From: Hyposmocoma kahamanoa
Taxonomy: Eukaryota > Arthropoda > Insecta > Lepidoptera > Cosmopterigidae
Assembly: GCF_003589595.1 (NCBI RefSeq)
Contig: NW_020653851.1
Location: forward strand, 21,769,303-21,833,302
Reading direction: 5' to 3'
Length of the DNA: 64,000 nucleotides
The notes under the pieces: generated by a model
The model's input: the letters and a program-made list of their open reading frames with translations, nothing else
Told to the model about the DNA's origin: nothing
The model's database searches: none
Position numbers and translations under genes: made by a program
Part shown: in pieces, positions 55,401-64,000 of the stretch
Layout of the letters: every line of letters begins with the position of its first letter
Position numbering within the stretch: the first letter of the stretch is position 1

Positions 55401-58042
55401 CTTCTAGTAACCGACCCGTCACTTTGAAACACGAGCGGCGGCAATCTGCTAAGAGACGAAGTAATCTTCTTGTGCCTGTCTCTGAACCACAGAGGCAGAT
55501 GGACGGGTGCGACGAGGAAAGCTTCACAAAAGTGAAGAAGAAGAAGAGGAAGCCCACCAGCCTTAATCGAGGTTTAACCCACAACCCATAACACCATGAC
55601 ACCCATGACACAAAGCCGAATACACCCTGAGGGTCGAGCGGTTGGAGTCCCGCCACAATGTACATTTCAATTTGTTTGTGGTGAGAGTACCGACCGAACA
55701 TCTGTCGACCTTCATGAAGGAAGAATTTTGGTCGAAGGGTGTCATATTATATCGGCGATTCCGCGGCCGGTTACCTGACACCAGATTGCGGCACACGTCT
55801 CCGACAAGTGCCATTCGTGCAGATTAGTTACAAATCGACTCATCCGAAGAACAAAGTGCGATGTGATTATACGGCGAAAAGAGGTTAAAACATAATCTCG
55901 TTGTTCACAAGGCCTATATAAAAGTGATTTCAGATTTTTTATGTATTTATTATTTCGTTTCAGAAGTACAAAATCGAACAACAGCCGATCTTGACTATGG
56001 TTATCCGCAGTCAAGAACAACAAACGAAATGTACAATGTCCCGAGAATAAGCAGCATCTTGCACATAGGTCTTTGTTCTACGGATGAGTCGAAATAGTGT
56101 TTTATTATATTGTATGTTAGGCCTTAAGGTAAATATATGGGTCATGTGGCCTGAAAAAAAAAAACTATGTCAAAATGCGTATATGCGAGGTTTTCACTCT
56201 AAGGTGACGATATCTAATTACTAACCGACTTATAAACCATGTACGTACATTGTTTTAAACTTAGATCTAGTAAAATCCATGAGATGCCTTATTACCAGCG
56301 TGGTATAGATAGACTATATTTATAGTCTAACTGCAACATGTGGTGCGTATTGCTTGGTTAGCAGTTAAGTTTGTTTTATTTTATATTGTATTATTCACTT
56401 ACTCATAATCTGGAGACCGAACAATAAACATGTCTCTTTAAATCAACGTATTTCACTCTACCATCTACGTCCATCCTTTTTAATAATATGAGACCAGTGA
56501 TCGGAGTTAAGGGACTTAATTTAGCTGAACTAAAGAATAAAGTGTACATTGTGTTAATTATTATATTTATTAATGAATTTGCCATTCACCGTATTATTAT
56601 ACTGTAATATACATTTATTAGTTACTTATTAATAATCCTTGAATACACTTGACATTGTTAATTTAATTCAATTATTTATTAGCGTAATTAATTATGTTAA
56701 TTTTGTATATGGATACTATTGTGTACTTATGATTTACTATTATATAATTATTTCTTAATTATTTTGTAAACTGACTTTTCGAAGAGTAGTACAAAATGAC
56801 ATGTAATTGTATTCGTATGAAATTTGTAATGTTGGGAGAAATAAACTAAATTGAACTAAACATTCCCTTCTTCGAAATCCGGGATTTCTCGGAACTGATT
56901 ATATTCGAATTTGCGAATCATTTATAGAAATTTGAGTACAATGCCGACAAACTGCTATTTCCTATAAAGTAGTTTGCTACAAATTATTGTGTCAAAAAAT
57001 AATATTGTGATTGTGTTTCTATGGGTACTCACGAATTTAAATACATTAGTCATTTAAAAAATAAACATGAGACAACCTATACAATGTGTTGATATTTCTA
57101 CCGCCAAGTAATAATGGTCGCATTACTGTGTTCCGGTTGTGAAGGGTAAGGGTGCTAGCGAAATTACAGGCACATGGGACTTGTCTACTTATGTCTCAGG
57201 GTGAAGGGCGCAGTGGCAGCACCACCCACTAAGATCTTTGCCATTTAAAGCTCTGAGTAACATTGCAGCAGTTATGGGCAGGCGTGTGGCTTACTACCAG
57301 GCGCACGACTTGTTCGTCCTATCACTTGGTATTATAAAAAAAAATACGTATCCGAAATGCCGAGTGGCCGAGCGCTCGCTCGGGCTTGCTCGGGCCCCGT
57401 TGGGGTCACTGCCCGGACGCGGTGCATTCGATTTTTGCAAAACTTTACTAGATACAATTAGTCATAATATTTAACACAACATATTTTTTAATATTTTTAG
57501 ATGATTTAGTATTATTTATATTATAATTTCTTAACTATAGCGAGAATGCAAATCAACACACTATATTTGGGAATGTCTACAAAATAAACAGTAAAGAAAT
57601 AAATTTTCTTAGCAGTGATGACGAATTGGGTACGTCCACAACACTAAGAAAACGTTCATACTTAACTCCCTCAATTCCGATCATTGCTTATTACAGACCA
57701 CTCCATTTTCTTTTCTCATTTTCAATACGCTGTTGTTTTTGTTAGATACGTACAGTACCTACTGCAGAAAATTATTATTTTATATTTAATATTGAAAATT
57801 ATAATTACACATGTTACCTCTTCTATAATCTCCTCAAAGTCTATGAACCTTTTATATCCTCTGACGATGACAACAGGAATTGCTCCTGTTCGAACCTTGG
57901 GGTCGCAGACTGTGAAGGCGACGTATTTGTAGGTACCGTCTTTATCGATGTCTACTTTTTGTATGGTAGATAAATCTGGGCAATTACAGCTCGGCTTTTG
58001 CTCAGTGACAGGAGAAGGGTCAGCTGGGGGGGCGGTGGCCAT
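52445..58042 (-). CDS. PHPT1-like: Janus/PHPT1-like protein, copy 8 (catalytic His replaced by Phe, Pro-rich tail)
   Basis: Exon 1 is 58042-57818 (donor GAG|GTAACA) and exon 2 is 52711-52445 (acceptor TTTTTAG|GTA). The 5106-bp phase-0 intron is the largest of the set and is filled with R1 and CR1 sequence. Predicted 163 aa. Motifs: N-terminal Ala/Pro-rich MATAPPADPSP, SCNCPDL (C-x-C), IQKVDIDKDGTYKYVAF, IVRGYKRFIDFEEIIEE, CEPFMGGRITH and IHIFGTALGVDRGKPD. K21, R45 and R78 equivalents are kept, but the catalytic-His position is Phe and the first Gly of GGG is Met. The C-terminus adds about 25 residues of Pro/Thr/Ala (SPPPSPSGTTEAPATPATAT). It is the first gene of the array and is divergent from the SAM-domain gene 1.7 kb away. 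Confidence 0.86.
52755..52945. repeat. Degenerate 16-bp minisatellite
   Basis: About ten units around the consensus A(C/T)A(C/T)CATATTCGCAAA, for example ATATCATATTCGCAAG, ATACCACATTCTCAAG and ACACCACATTCGCAAA, interrupted by an ATTC run near 52868. Intronic in copy 8, just inside the acceptor side. Confidence 0.7.
53022..54100 (+). mobile_element. R1-clade LINE relic (outer element), interrupted
   Basis: RT fragment at 53023-53230 (EVLLAVSLDIANAFNPLPW, TILEALKFH, YLRKTVESYLSDRA) stops in an in-frame TGA and then jumps over an inserted element. It resumes at 54022 with CGVPQGSVLGPLLWNIGYDW and decays by about 54100. SLDIANAFN and the PQGSVLGPLLWN block are R1-clade RT landmarks. Antisense to copy 8 and within its intron. 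Confidence 0.85.
53236..54010 (+). mobile_element. R1-clade LINE 3' end nested in another R1 copy
   Basis: Starts within the C-terminal region of R1 ORF2: RRTIEAIRPVLVEWVNRSHG, LVQVLTGHGCFGHYLHKVAR, the zinc knuckle CHECGAADDTAQHTLEVC (C-x2-C-x7-H-x5-C spacing), CAEVMSQKEAAERVRED, and a stop near 53693. A GC-rich 3' UTR ends in an A run (53999-54010). The 11-bp direct repeat GGGTTGAAGGA at 53225-53235 and 54011-54021 is the target duplication. 5'-truncated, as expected for an abortive reverse transcription. GC content is far above the surroundings. Confidence 0.93.
54950..55830 (+). mobile_element. CR1-type LINE ORF1 fragment
   Basis: Plus frame at 55001-55591 has FVAKELHKLPPVNFDHVDVT, a leucine-rich coiled coil (LLKDITSLKSSLAELQCKLD) at about residues 25-60, a Ser/Arg-rich middle and FTKVKKKKRKP. 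After a deletion or frameshift the C-terminal block ESRHNVHFNLFVVRVPTEHL and KGVILYRRFRGRLPDTRLRH continues at 55642-55827. I recognise this as the nucleic-acid-binding ORF1 protein of a lepidopteran CR1/Jockey-like LINE. No RT follows. The long antisense frame over the same stretch is a shadow. Intronic in copy 8. Confidence 0.8.
55831..57100. other. AT-rich intronic stretch of copy 8
   Basis: No coding motif. A possible LINE 3' end, AATAAACTAAATTGAACTAAAC, is at about 56843-56865. Otherwise nothing that I can assign. Confidence 0.35.
57107..57345 (+). mobile_element. SINE-like repeat family B with A tail
   Basis: Well-preserved copy: GCATTACTGTGTTCCGG, GAAATTACAGGCACATGGGA, AGGGCGCAGTGGCAGC, AAGATCTTTGCCATTTAAAG, GGCAGGCGTGTGGCTTACTA, CGTCCTATCACTTGGTATTA, then an A run at 57338-57345. 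Intronic in copy 8. Confidence 0.7.
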
Positions 58043-59775
58043 TACATGAACATCCTGTCACCAATACTGTTGCTGTAGAAAGCGCATTCATAAAAAGATT
58101 TTTAATCAGTATTCCGTATACGCTGATACATGCGTGCAGAATCTTAGCATAAAAACTGTTATTAGATTTGTAGCTCTGACGAGTAGGTTTATAAAATGAA
58201 CAGCCAAAACCTATTATAAACCGCTTTCACAATTTACCATTGAACCTAACGCATGAATTAATCTGGAATCTCCATAAATAAATCTAGACGAAGACAAAAT
58301 ATACACAGAAGTTAATTAATTGTACTGAACAAAAACATATAGATTAAAATTTGTAATAAGTTTTATAAATTCACAATTTTTTAATTTTATGTAATATTGA
58401 TAAAGATTTTTTGAAAGAAGAATGACAATTTATTTACGTTTGTTATGACAACATTTAACGTAGTGTTTTTATACTTTTTTAAATTGATGACAATCTTCAC
58501 CTGAGAACTATGGAAACACTTGAGAACCGTGAAATAGAAAGCGAGGTGAATAACCGCGAAGAACCTTCAGAACAAATTAATGAGAATGTTGAAAACCTCA
58601 TCAATACAGTTTGATAAAAAGTCGGAAATTATCACTTTATAAGTTATTTAAATGTATATAGAATAGGATTATGAATATTACAGAGTTTTAACCTAGGTTA
58701 AAGTTCTGAAAACGGATTTATTTATCGTTTAAGTACTGCTCGATACGGCACGTATTGATGAACCGGAGTTTTTGACATCTGCCGTTGTCTGTCTCATTTA
58801 AAATTCAAAATTTATTTTATAGGCCATAGTAGAGGCGAGAATTTAATATAAATATTCAAGTTTAATAATAAAAGGCGAAATAATAAGGACGATAAGAATA
58901 TTCTTTGGTTAACTTAATTCTGTCTTAGTTACCTATATAATTCTTTATTTTGGACAACGGTACAGATCCACCAAAATATTATAGTTAAAACTTTACATTC
59001 TACAGATCAGAGACCTATTACACCCTTTTTTAGGTTAGGTACCTTTTTTAGGTATACAAAATCATAGCTATACATCTATTTATATCTATGTCGAGAAGTT
59101 AATAACATATTGGCTTATGCAATGAATATTCGTTTTGAACATATTGGGTATTTGAGACTGAGTAACACGGTTGATACAATTTAGTACTTCTGTTCAACGA
59201 TGGGGCCTGGCTCTTACAGCATACAACCAAGTCCAGCCTCTATGAAAAGCTCAATGCGAAACGTACAATGGCCTTTAATCACAGAACACTATACTCACAA
59301 CCTTTAATGCTCTGGCCATACTGAGGCGGACGCGGAAGCGATCCGGGCGCGGGAATTTTTGTAATGTACGAGTTTATATGAACTCTGCCACATTCAAACG
59401 CGCGTCTGCTCGTATAAAAATTCCTGCGCCCAGAACGATTCCGCGGCCGTCTCTGTGTGGCCTGAACATAAATGTAGTTCACTAAGTAGTCTTTGCTTTG
59501 AATGCAAAGGATCTAAAACGGCCAATATGATCAATCAACACTGACATTGAACTCTGACTTTTAAGGAAAAAAATTTTATCATTGGTCCCCCAATTGCCAC
59601 CCGGGAAGTGCATAAAATTTAAGAAAATAATTGTGAAATGAAAAAAAAAAAGAAGAGACAACATATTTATTTAATCTATGGTTCAAATTATTTCTGGGAT
59701 GGCGGATTCCGGTATTTTAATTTAATGAATGAAAATAAAGAAATCAAGTGAAATTTTGTTATTTAAGTGGAAAAA
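58043..59775. other. Divergent intergenic region, copy 8 / SAM gene
   Basis: AT-rich. Should contain the promoters of both divergent genes; no core element can be placed confidently. MITE family G copy 2 (59308-59470) lies about 300 bp upstream of the SAM gene start: inverted GC-rich ends and an ACGAGTTTATATGA core. Nothing else recognised. Confidence 0.4.
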
Positions 59776-62700
59776 ATGAGTTCCTCTACTAGTAAAATAG
59801 ATTCGAGCCTTACCAGTGAGTATTGTTTACGGATATTGTCCCTCATTTTTATGTATTTATAATTAGAACAACGTACTTTTTTTATGTCGTGAGGTGAGAT
59901 CATATTTTGCGTGGTATTTCTTTTGTTTTTTTGCTTTAAATGCAGAAGTAAACATTTATGTCCAAGCATTGAACGAATAAAGCAATTAAAATATGTAATA
60001 ATAAGCAACAGATGCTCTAAAGTTCGCAGAATGCTTTTTAATATTTCGCAATTCAAAATTGAAATGTATCCTTGAAACCTACGCTCACTTGTATAAATAA
60101 AGCTTTGGATGTGGATTAAGAATACAGTATACAATATAAAAATGCATAATAAAATATGGTTATATACAGGGTGCAAAAGACTGTTTATTACTAATGTAGT
60201 AGTAAGAAATCTGTGTGATACAGTTAAATGAAATATTGTGGTGCTACTGTGTCTACAGGTTACTACAGCACCATGTATTGTCAGAAAGTGTAGAATATAT
60301 TTTAAATTGCAATAAATTTTTATTCTATTCTAAAATAGCCCACATTTTGAGAAACAAACGAATATCTAGATTTGATTACCATGTTGATATTTAAGCTTGA
60401 TTCACAGTTATTTGTAAAATAGTAACTCTCGCGTACTTGATAGAGCTCCTCTGGCTCTATCAATAAATGAGAAAACTGATTTTAATATTTTAATAAAGAT
60501 CCTTATTAAAACATATCCAAAACAAATAACATGAATAAAACGCAACTTGACATGAAGAGAGCTCTATGAGGTAATAAAAGTAAATTTAAATTTGAAAAAG
60601 AATAACTCTCAATGTCACACCGGCCAGTATGTAAAAGATTGCACATCCATGCTCTGACAGTACTGACTATATTTCTAACCATTGACTTACAATTATATGG
60701 ACGTCGGGTCCGCACTAAAAAGTGTCCGCACTTGTAAGGCGCTAAAATCATATACAGAGCGTCAAACTCCGCTTTAGTCTTCATTTGTTCGACTGACAGC
60801 GCGATACTGCGATGACATTACAATTTAAATTTCGAATAGGTTGACTTGGGACATTTTTTCGTGGTTTTTGTATTAGACCCGTCATCCATTTATTTGTAAG
60901 TCAATGTTTCTAACATAATTTTTTATTTCATGACTTTAAAAATCCTAATAAATTTACCAAAATTAAACTTTTCTGTTTTTGTTGTACTATCTGACACGTT
61001 TTAGATCTGTATTTGGTAGTAAAAAGGTAGTGTAGTAAGTGCAAACGTGCAAGTGTCGTCCTTTAGTCCTTTACGACCCTCACCCCATACACAATCGCAT
61101 GTGTGTTCTTTTGTCACCATACAGAGTTATCACCATGTAGAGTGATCTGTGTAAATACTTTGATATGAAAGTAAAGTCTGAACTATTACTAAAAGTCATG
61201 GAACAAAGGTTGCAATTCATGATTAGTAATAAATATACTTCTGTGAGGATGTTGGATGGTTTACAAAATTAAATGACCTTATATAAAAGCTGTGTTTTGT
61301 AAGGGATTTGTTTTGTGCAGCACCATTTCCACCACATATGTTATTTAGTATATGCATGCAAATGTTTTTGTAAGAATTTGAATAATGTCTAAATGATTAT
61401 TTCTGATTTTTACTCTTTATACATAGAAATAGATCGAAAACTATGGTATATAAAATAAAATCAATAACTTTATGGAATATGTGAAATTAATTCTTTCATA
61501 TGATATCAGATCTATTAGTTTCACTTTTAAAATTTGTTAAGCATATACAATCAATGAAAAAATATTTAAAAAACAAATAATAAACGATAAGACTATTCTT
61601 CAACATACATGAAGCACGACAATGATTTTACTTAAAATAAAACAGTATTGAAGGCTTCACCTAGTATTTATTTACCGCTGGAGACTCACTATTATGTAGA
61701 TATTTTAAAAATTAAATATTATTACAAAACTTGCACAATGATATCAAAAACCAGGTTTTTTTGCAAATGAAATAATAAATAAAGTTATAACTTTTTTATT
61801 TTTGCATGATATATTTTATATATTCAGATTTTTGCGATTTAAAGCTCTGAGTGGCACTGCAACCGTTATGGACAGGCGTGTAGCTTAAGCATCAGGCGCA
61901 CAACTTATTTGTCCCACCACGTGGTATTATAAAAAAAAAATATTCCCTGGTCCTCAAATAATTTCTAACGGGATTCCTCTCTATTTTTTTTAAATACCAT
62001 ACACTTACTTATTCTACTTAGAATAGTTGTCATTTCTTTTAATTTACAAGATATTAATTTCCAGGTATGTGGGTGAACTTCTTCACAGCAGCGGGCATCC
62101 CGTCTGATGTGTCAGCTACATATGCCCTGACGTTCACGGAGAATCGCATACAAAACGACATGTTGCTGGACTTAAATAAGGAGTATTTGAGAGATATGGG
62201 AATTAGTAGAATGGGAGATGTCATTGCTATACTACGGTGAGTTTTTAAAATAATATACCTATAGGAAATGAAACTATTTTTCCGGATTTAAATCGCGTAT
62301 ATTTGTTTTTTCAAACAAACCGACGTTTCAGGGCCCTTTACAGGTCCCATGGTCACGGTTGATAGTCAACCGTGACCATGGGACAACAAATATACGCGAT
62401 ATAAATCCGGAAAAATTGTTTCATTTCCTATGTGTAACAATCGCGAAAACCTAAGAACTAGATAATATACCTATCTCATGTGAGTTTCAGCCTTACTTAA
62501 AGTAGTTTAGTTACATTTTTATATGCACGAGTTTGTGAAGAGAGGAAAAAATTTACTCGAGATGGGTCTTCCTTATTTCTAAATGCTCAATGTTGCTAAT
62601 TCCAAGCTGTACAATGCTTCGGCGTGGCCGACTACGCGGCGAAGTACCGTGGAGTGCCGAGGTCGTTCTTCGAAGTCTTCAGCAAACCTAATAGGATGCT

Positions 62701-63875
62701 GGGATTTCTGGAGGAGCTTGAATGGGACCCTGCACCCATCATACGCAAAAATTAGGCGCCTTGACGTCGAGTTGGGGACACCAACCCGTCAGATCATATA
62801 AACTAAACTGCTGATCAACCGCGATTGTCAAAGGTTGTTTGTATAAACAAACAAGTCATTTGTTAATAACTTTAACAATGTTTTTGATAATTTTACAGAC
62901 ATGCTAAGCAAGTTCATGAGATAACTGCGCGCGACCGCGTGCTTAGCACCACGACCACAGCTACCCTCACTGCTAGCGCGGTCGCAAAAGTGCCTGTCGC
63001 GGCAGTCACCGGCCGCACCACTGTTGCGCAACCCTCTTCCCGTAAGTACTTGAATTAGGAAAAATGTCATTGTATATGGGCAGTGGGTTAAAACCGAATC
63101 AACCCGGCAGTTTTTTACCCAAAGTTTTAACCCATTTCTGCCCAAAATCGTGGTTGGTAACGCCGAATATGGAATTTGGTATAATTCCATACGTATTACA
63201 AATTTCGATGGAAAGAAATCTTTTTTAGACAAAAAAGAGTCGCCTTCACATTATATACTTACCTTGCAATCCTGTGGATTCTGACTACCAAGGATGCACA
63301 ATACAATTCGATTTCTATAAAAATCGATTCAATTGCATACAATCTAAAAATTTTTTGTATTAAATCGAATTGTCTAGATCAGAAAGTAATAAAAATTTTG
63401 TAATAATATTGTTGAATTTGAACAAAACTCGATTTACAACAAGTAATTAGCTGTACATTGTTTTAGCTCTCGATTTCTGGCATTAATGGGTTTTAACCCG
63501 ATTTAAACCCAAGTTAATAAAGCGCCGGGTTAAAACGTGTTGTATGTTATTGTATTATACGTAATAGAATAGTAAAGTATCTCAATCATTACTGAATGGC
63601 TTTGTAGGCGTTATATTGACATTATAAGACGTGGTTTTGTTTTTGATTGTTTGGAACCAAAGGGAAATGGAAAAAGAAGGTTCTTAATCAACCTTTACTG
63701 TTGCTGACAGCGGCGAGCCGTATTTTGGAGCACTACACGCGTAATCCAGCGAAGGAGCCGTCGCCAGTCGCCCAACCACAACTCAAGAGGAGGTCCAACG
63801 AGTCTCAAGAAGATTTGAATATCAAAAAATCACGACTCATTCGCTTTGGAACTCCCCCGCCGACCGCGAAAGAAG
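59776..63875 (+). CDS. C19orf47-like: SAM-domain protein, C19orf47 family (5' part)
   Basis: Homologue of the conserved animal protein C19orf47, a nuclear SAM-domain protein of unclear function. Exons: 59776-59815 ([13 protein letters not shown], donor GTGAGT), 62065-62236, 62899-63041, 63711-63875 and continuing off the window. Phases 1, 2, 1 and 1 join cleanly. The SAM domain is in exon 2 ([46 protein letters not shown]) and runs into exon 3 (RHAKQVHEI). Exon 3 then becomes Thr/Ala-rich and low in complexity. Exon 4 is basic and disordered ([20 protein letters not shown]). Intron 2 carries MITE family D and an unassigned coding-like segment. The first exon is only 40 nt, chosen because it gives an in-frame ATG and a consensus donor. 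Confidence 0.88.
60680..60906. mobile_element. MITE family F, copy 3, perfect 8-bp TSD
   Basis: Inverted ends CATTGACTTACAATTATA and GTAAGTCAATG. Perfect target duplication TTTCTAAC (60672-60679 and 60907-60914). 227 bp, internally deleted. Intron 1 of the SAM-domain gene. Confidence 0.92.
60915..61835. other. Intron 1 remainder of the SAM gene
   Basis: AT-rich sequence with no recognisable element until a short family B SINE 3' part at 61836-61940 (CTCTGAGTGGCACTGC, GGACAGGCGTGTAGCTTA, poly-A). Confidence 0.4.
62258..62470. repeat. MITE family D, best palindromic copy
   Basis: AGGAAATGAAACTATTTTTC at the left and GAAAAATTGTTTCATTTCCT at the right, with CGCGTATATTTG / CAAATATACGCG and CCCATGGTCACGGTTGA / TCAACCGTGACCATGGG inside. 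It begins 22 bp after the exon 2 donor of the SAM gene. Confidence 0.85.
62610..62760 (+). other. Coding-like segment of unknown origin in intron 2
   Basis: An open stretch in one plus frame reads [40 protein letters not shown] and IIRKN, then TAG. GC content and codon composition are protein-like compared with the flanks. I do not recognise the family. It could be a captured exon fragment, a processed pseudogene piece or an alternative terminal exon of the host gene. Confidence 0.3.
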
Positions 63876-64000
63876 GTATTGCACTTGTTTAATCTATTTC
63901 TCATATCACACTGTTAATACAATAGTGCATTAACTCAAAAAGTGCATTTTTTGAGAATCGATGAAAAACGAATTAATCACTTTCCGTGAAAGATTATTAA

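Noticed and set aside
54955..55701. 248-codon minus-strand frame
   Set aside because: Antisense shadow of the CR1-type ORF1, which is the frame with recognisable protein motifs.
57345..57440. Ser-tRNA-like sequence (GCCGAGTGGCCGAGCG)
   Set aside because: No B box follows and no cloverleaf can be drawn; it is a GC-rich stretch just after a SINE tail.
59763..60176. 137-codon minus-strand frame
   Set aside because: AT-rich low-complexity product, overlaps exon 1 of the SAM gene in antisense, with no recognisable motif.

Overview
This window looks like an intron-rich, AT-rich insect nuclear contig, very probably from a moth or butterfly. The inference rests on the repeat content: R1, RTE, CR1/Jockey-like, BEL/Pao, mariner, hAT and P/THAP-like relics, tRNA-derived SINEs and many short palindromic MITEs, of kinds I associate with lepidopteran genomes. 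There are no prokaryotic signatures. One 10-base N run (11797-11806) shows it is an assembled scaffold.

The backbone is a tandem array of eight two-exon genes, all on the minus strand, spanning 6586-58042. All encode the janus/PHPT1 (14-kDa phosphohistidine phosphatase) fold. I number them 1-8 from left to right; transcription runs from right to left. Each has exon 1 (core ending around the catalytic-His motif), one phase-0 intron at the same codon, and exon 2 starting just before the GGG-x-I motif. Exon spans are: 1, 8007-7831 and 6780-6586; 2, 12562-12371 and 10131-9775; 3, 27442-27257 and 24890-24675; 4, 29662-29474 and 27966-27664; 5, 35239-35057 and 34348-34163; 6, 45187-44969 and 42274-42089; 7, 50587-50378 and 48134-47937; 8, 58042-57818 and 52711-52445. 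The reading frames are open and the splice sites are canonical, yet the copies are very divergent. Only copy 1 keeps all four residues equivalent to human PHPT1 Lys21, Arg45, His53 and Arg78. Copies 6 and 8 have Phe in place of the catalytic His. Copies 3-8 share an N-terminal C-x-C motif. Three copies carry novel C-terminal tails, one apparently made by a hAT-like MITE inserted at the stop codon. Drosophila janA/janB/ocn is the known smaller precedent for such a cluster.

At the right edge, divergent from copy 8, lies the 5' half of a plus-strand gene for a SAM-domain protein of the C19orf47 family (exons 59776-59815, 62065-62236, 62899-63041 and 63711-63875, continuing past the window).

The rest is mobile DNA. 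Left edge: a hAT-type transposase gene (991-3319), frameshifted in an A run. 10.5-12.2 kb: a P/THAP-like element with an internal satellite, lying in the intron of copy 2. 12.7-16.4 kb: a BEL/Pao relic abutting an RTE LINE. 23-24.3 kb: R1 ORF1. 25.1-26.4 kb: a complete-ended mariner in the intron of copy 3. 36.3-38.3 kb: a LINE split by a SINE. 53-54.1 kb: one R1 element nested in another with an 11-bp target duplication. 55-55.8 kb: a CR1-type ORF1. At least eight MITE or SINE families are dispersed between and within the genes.
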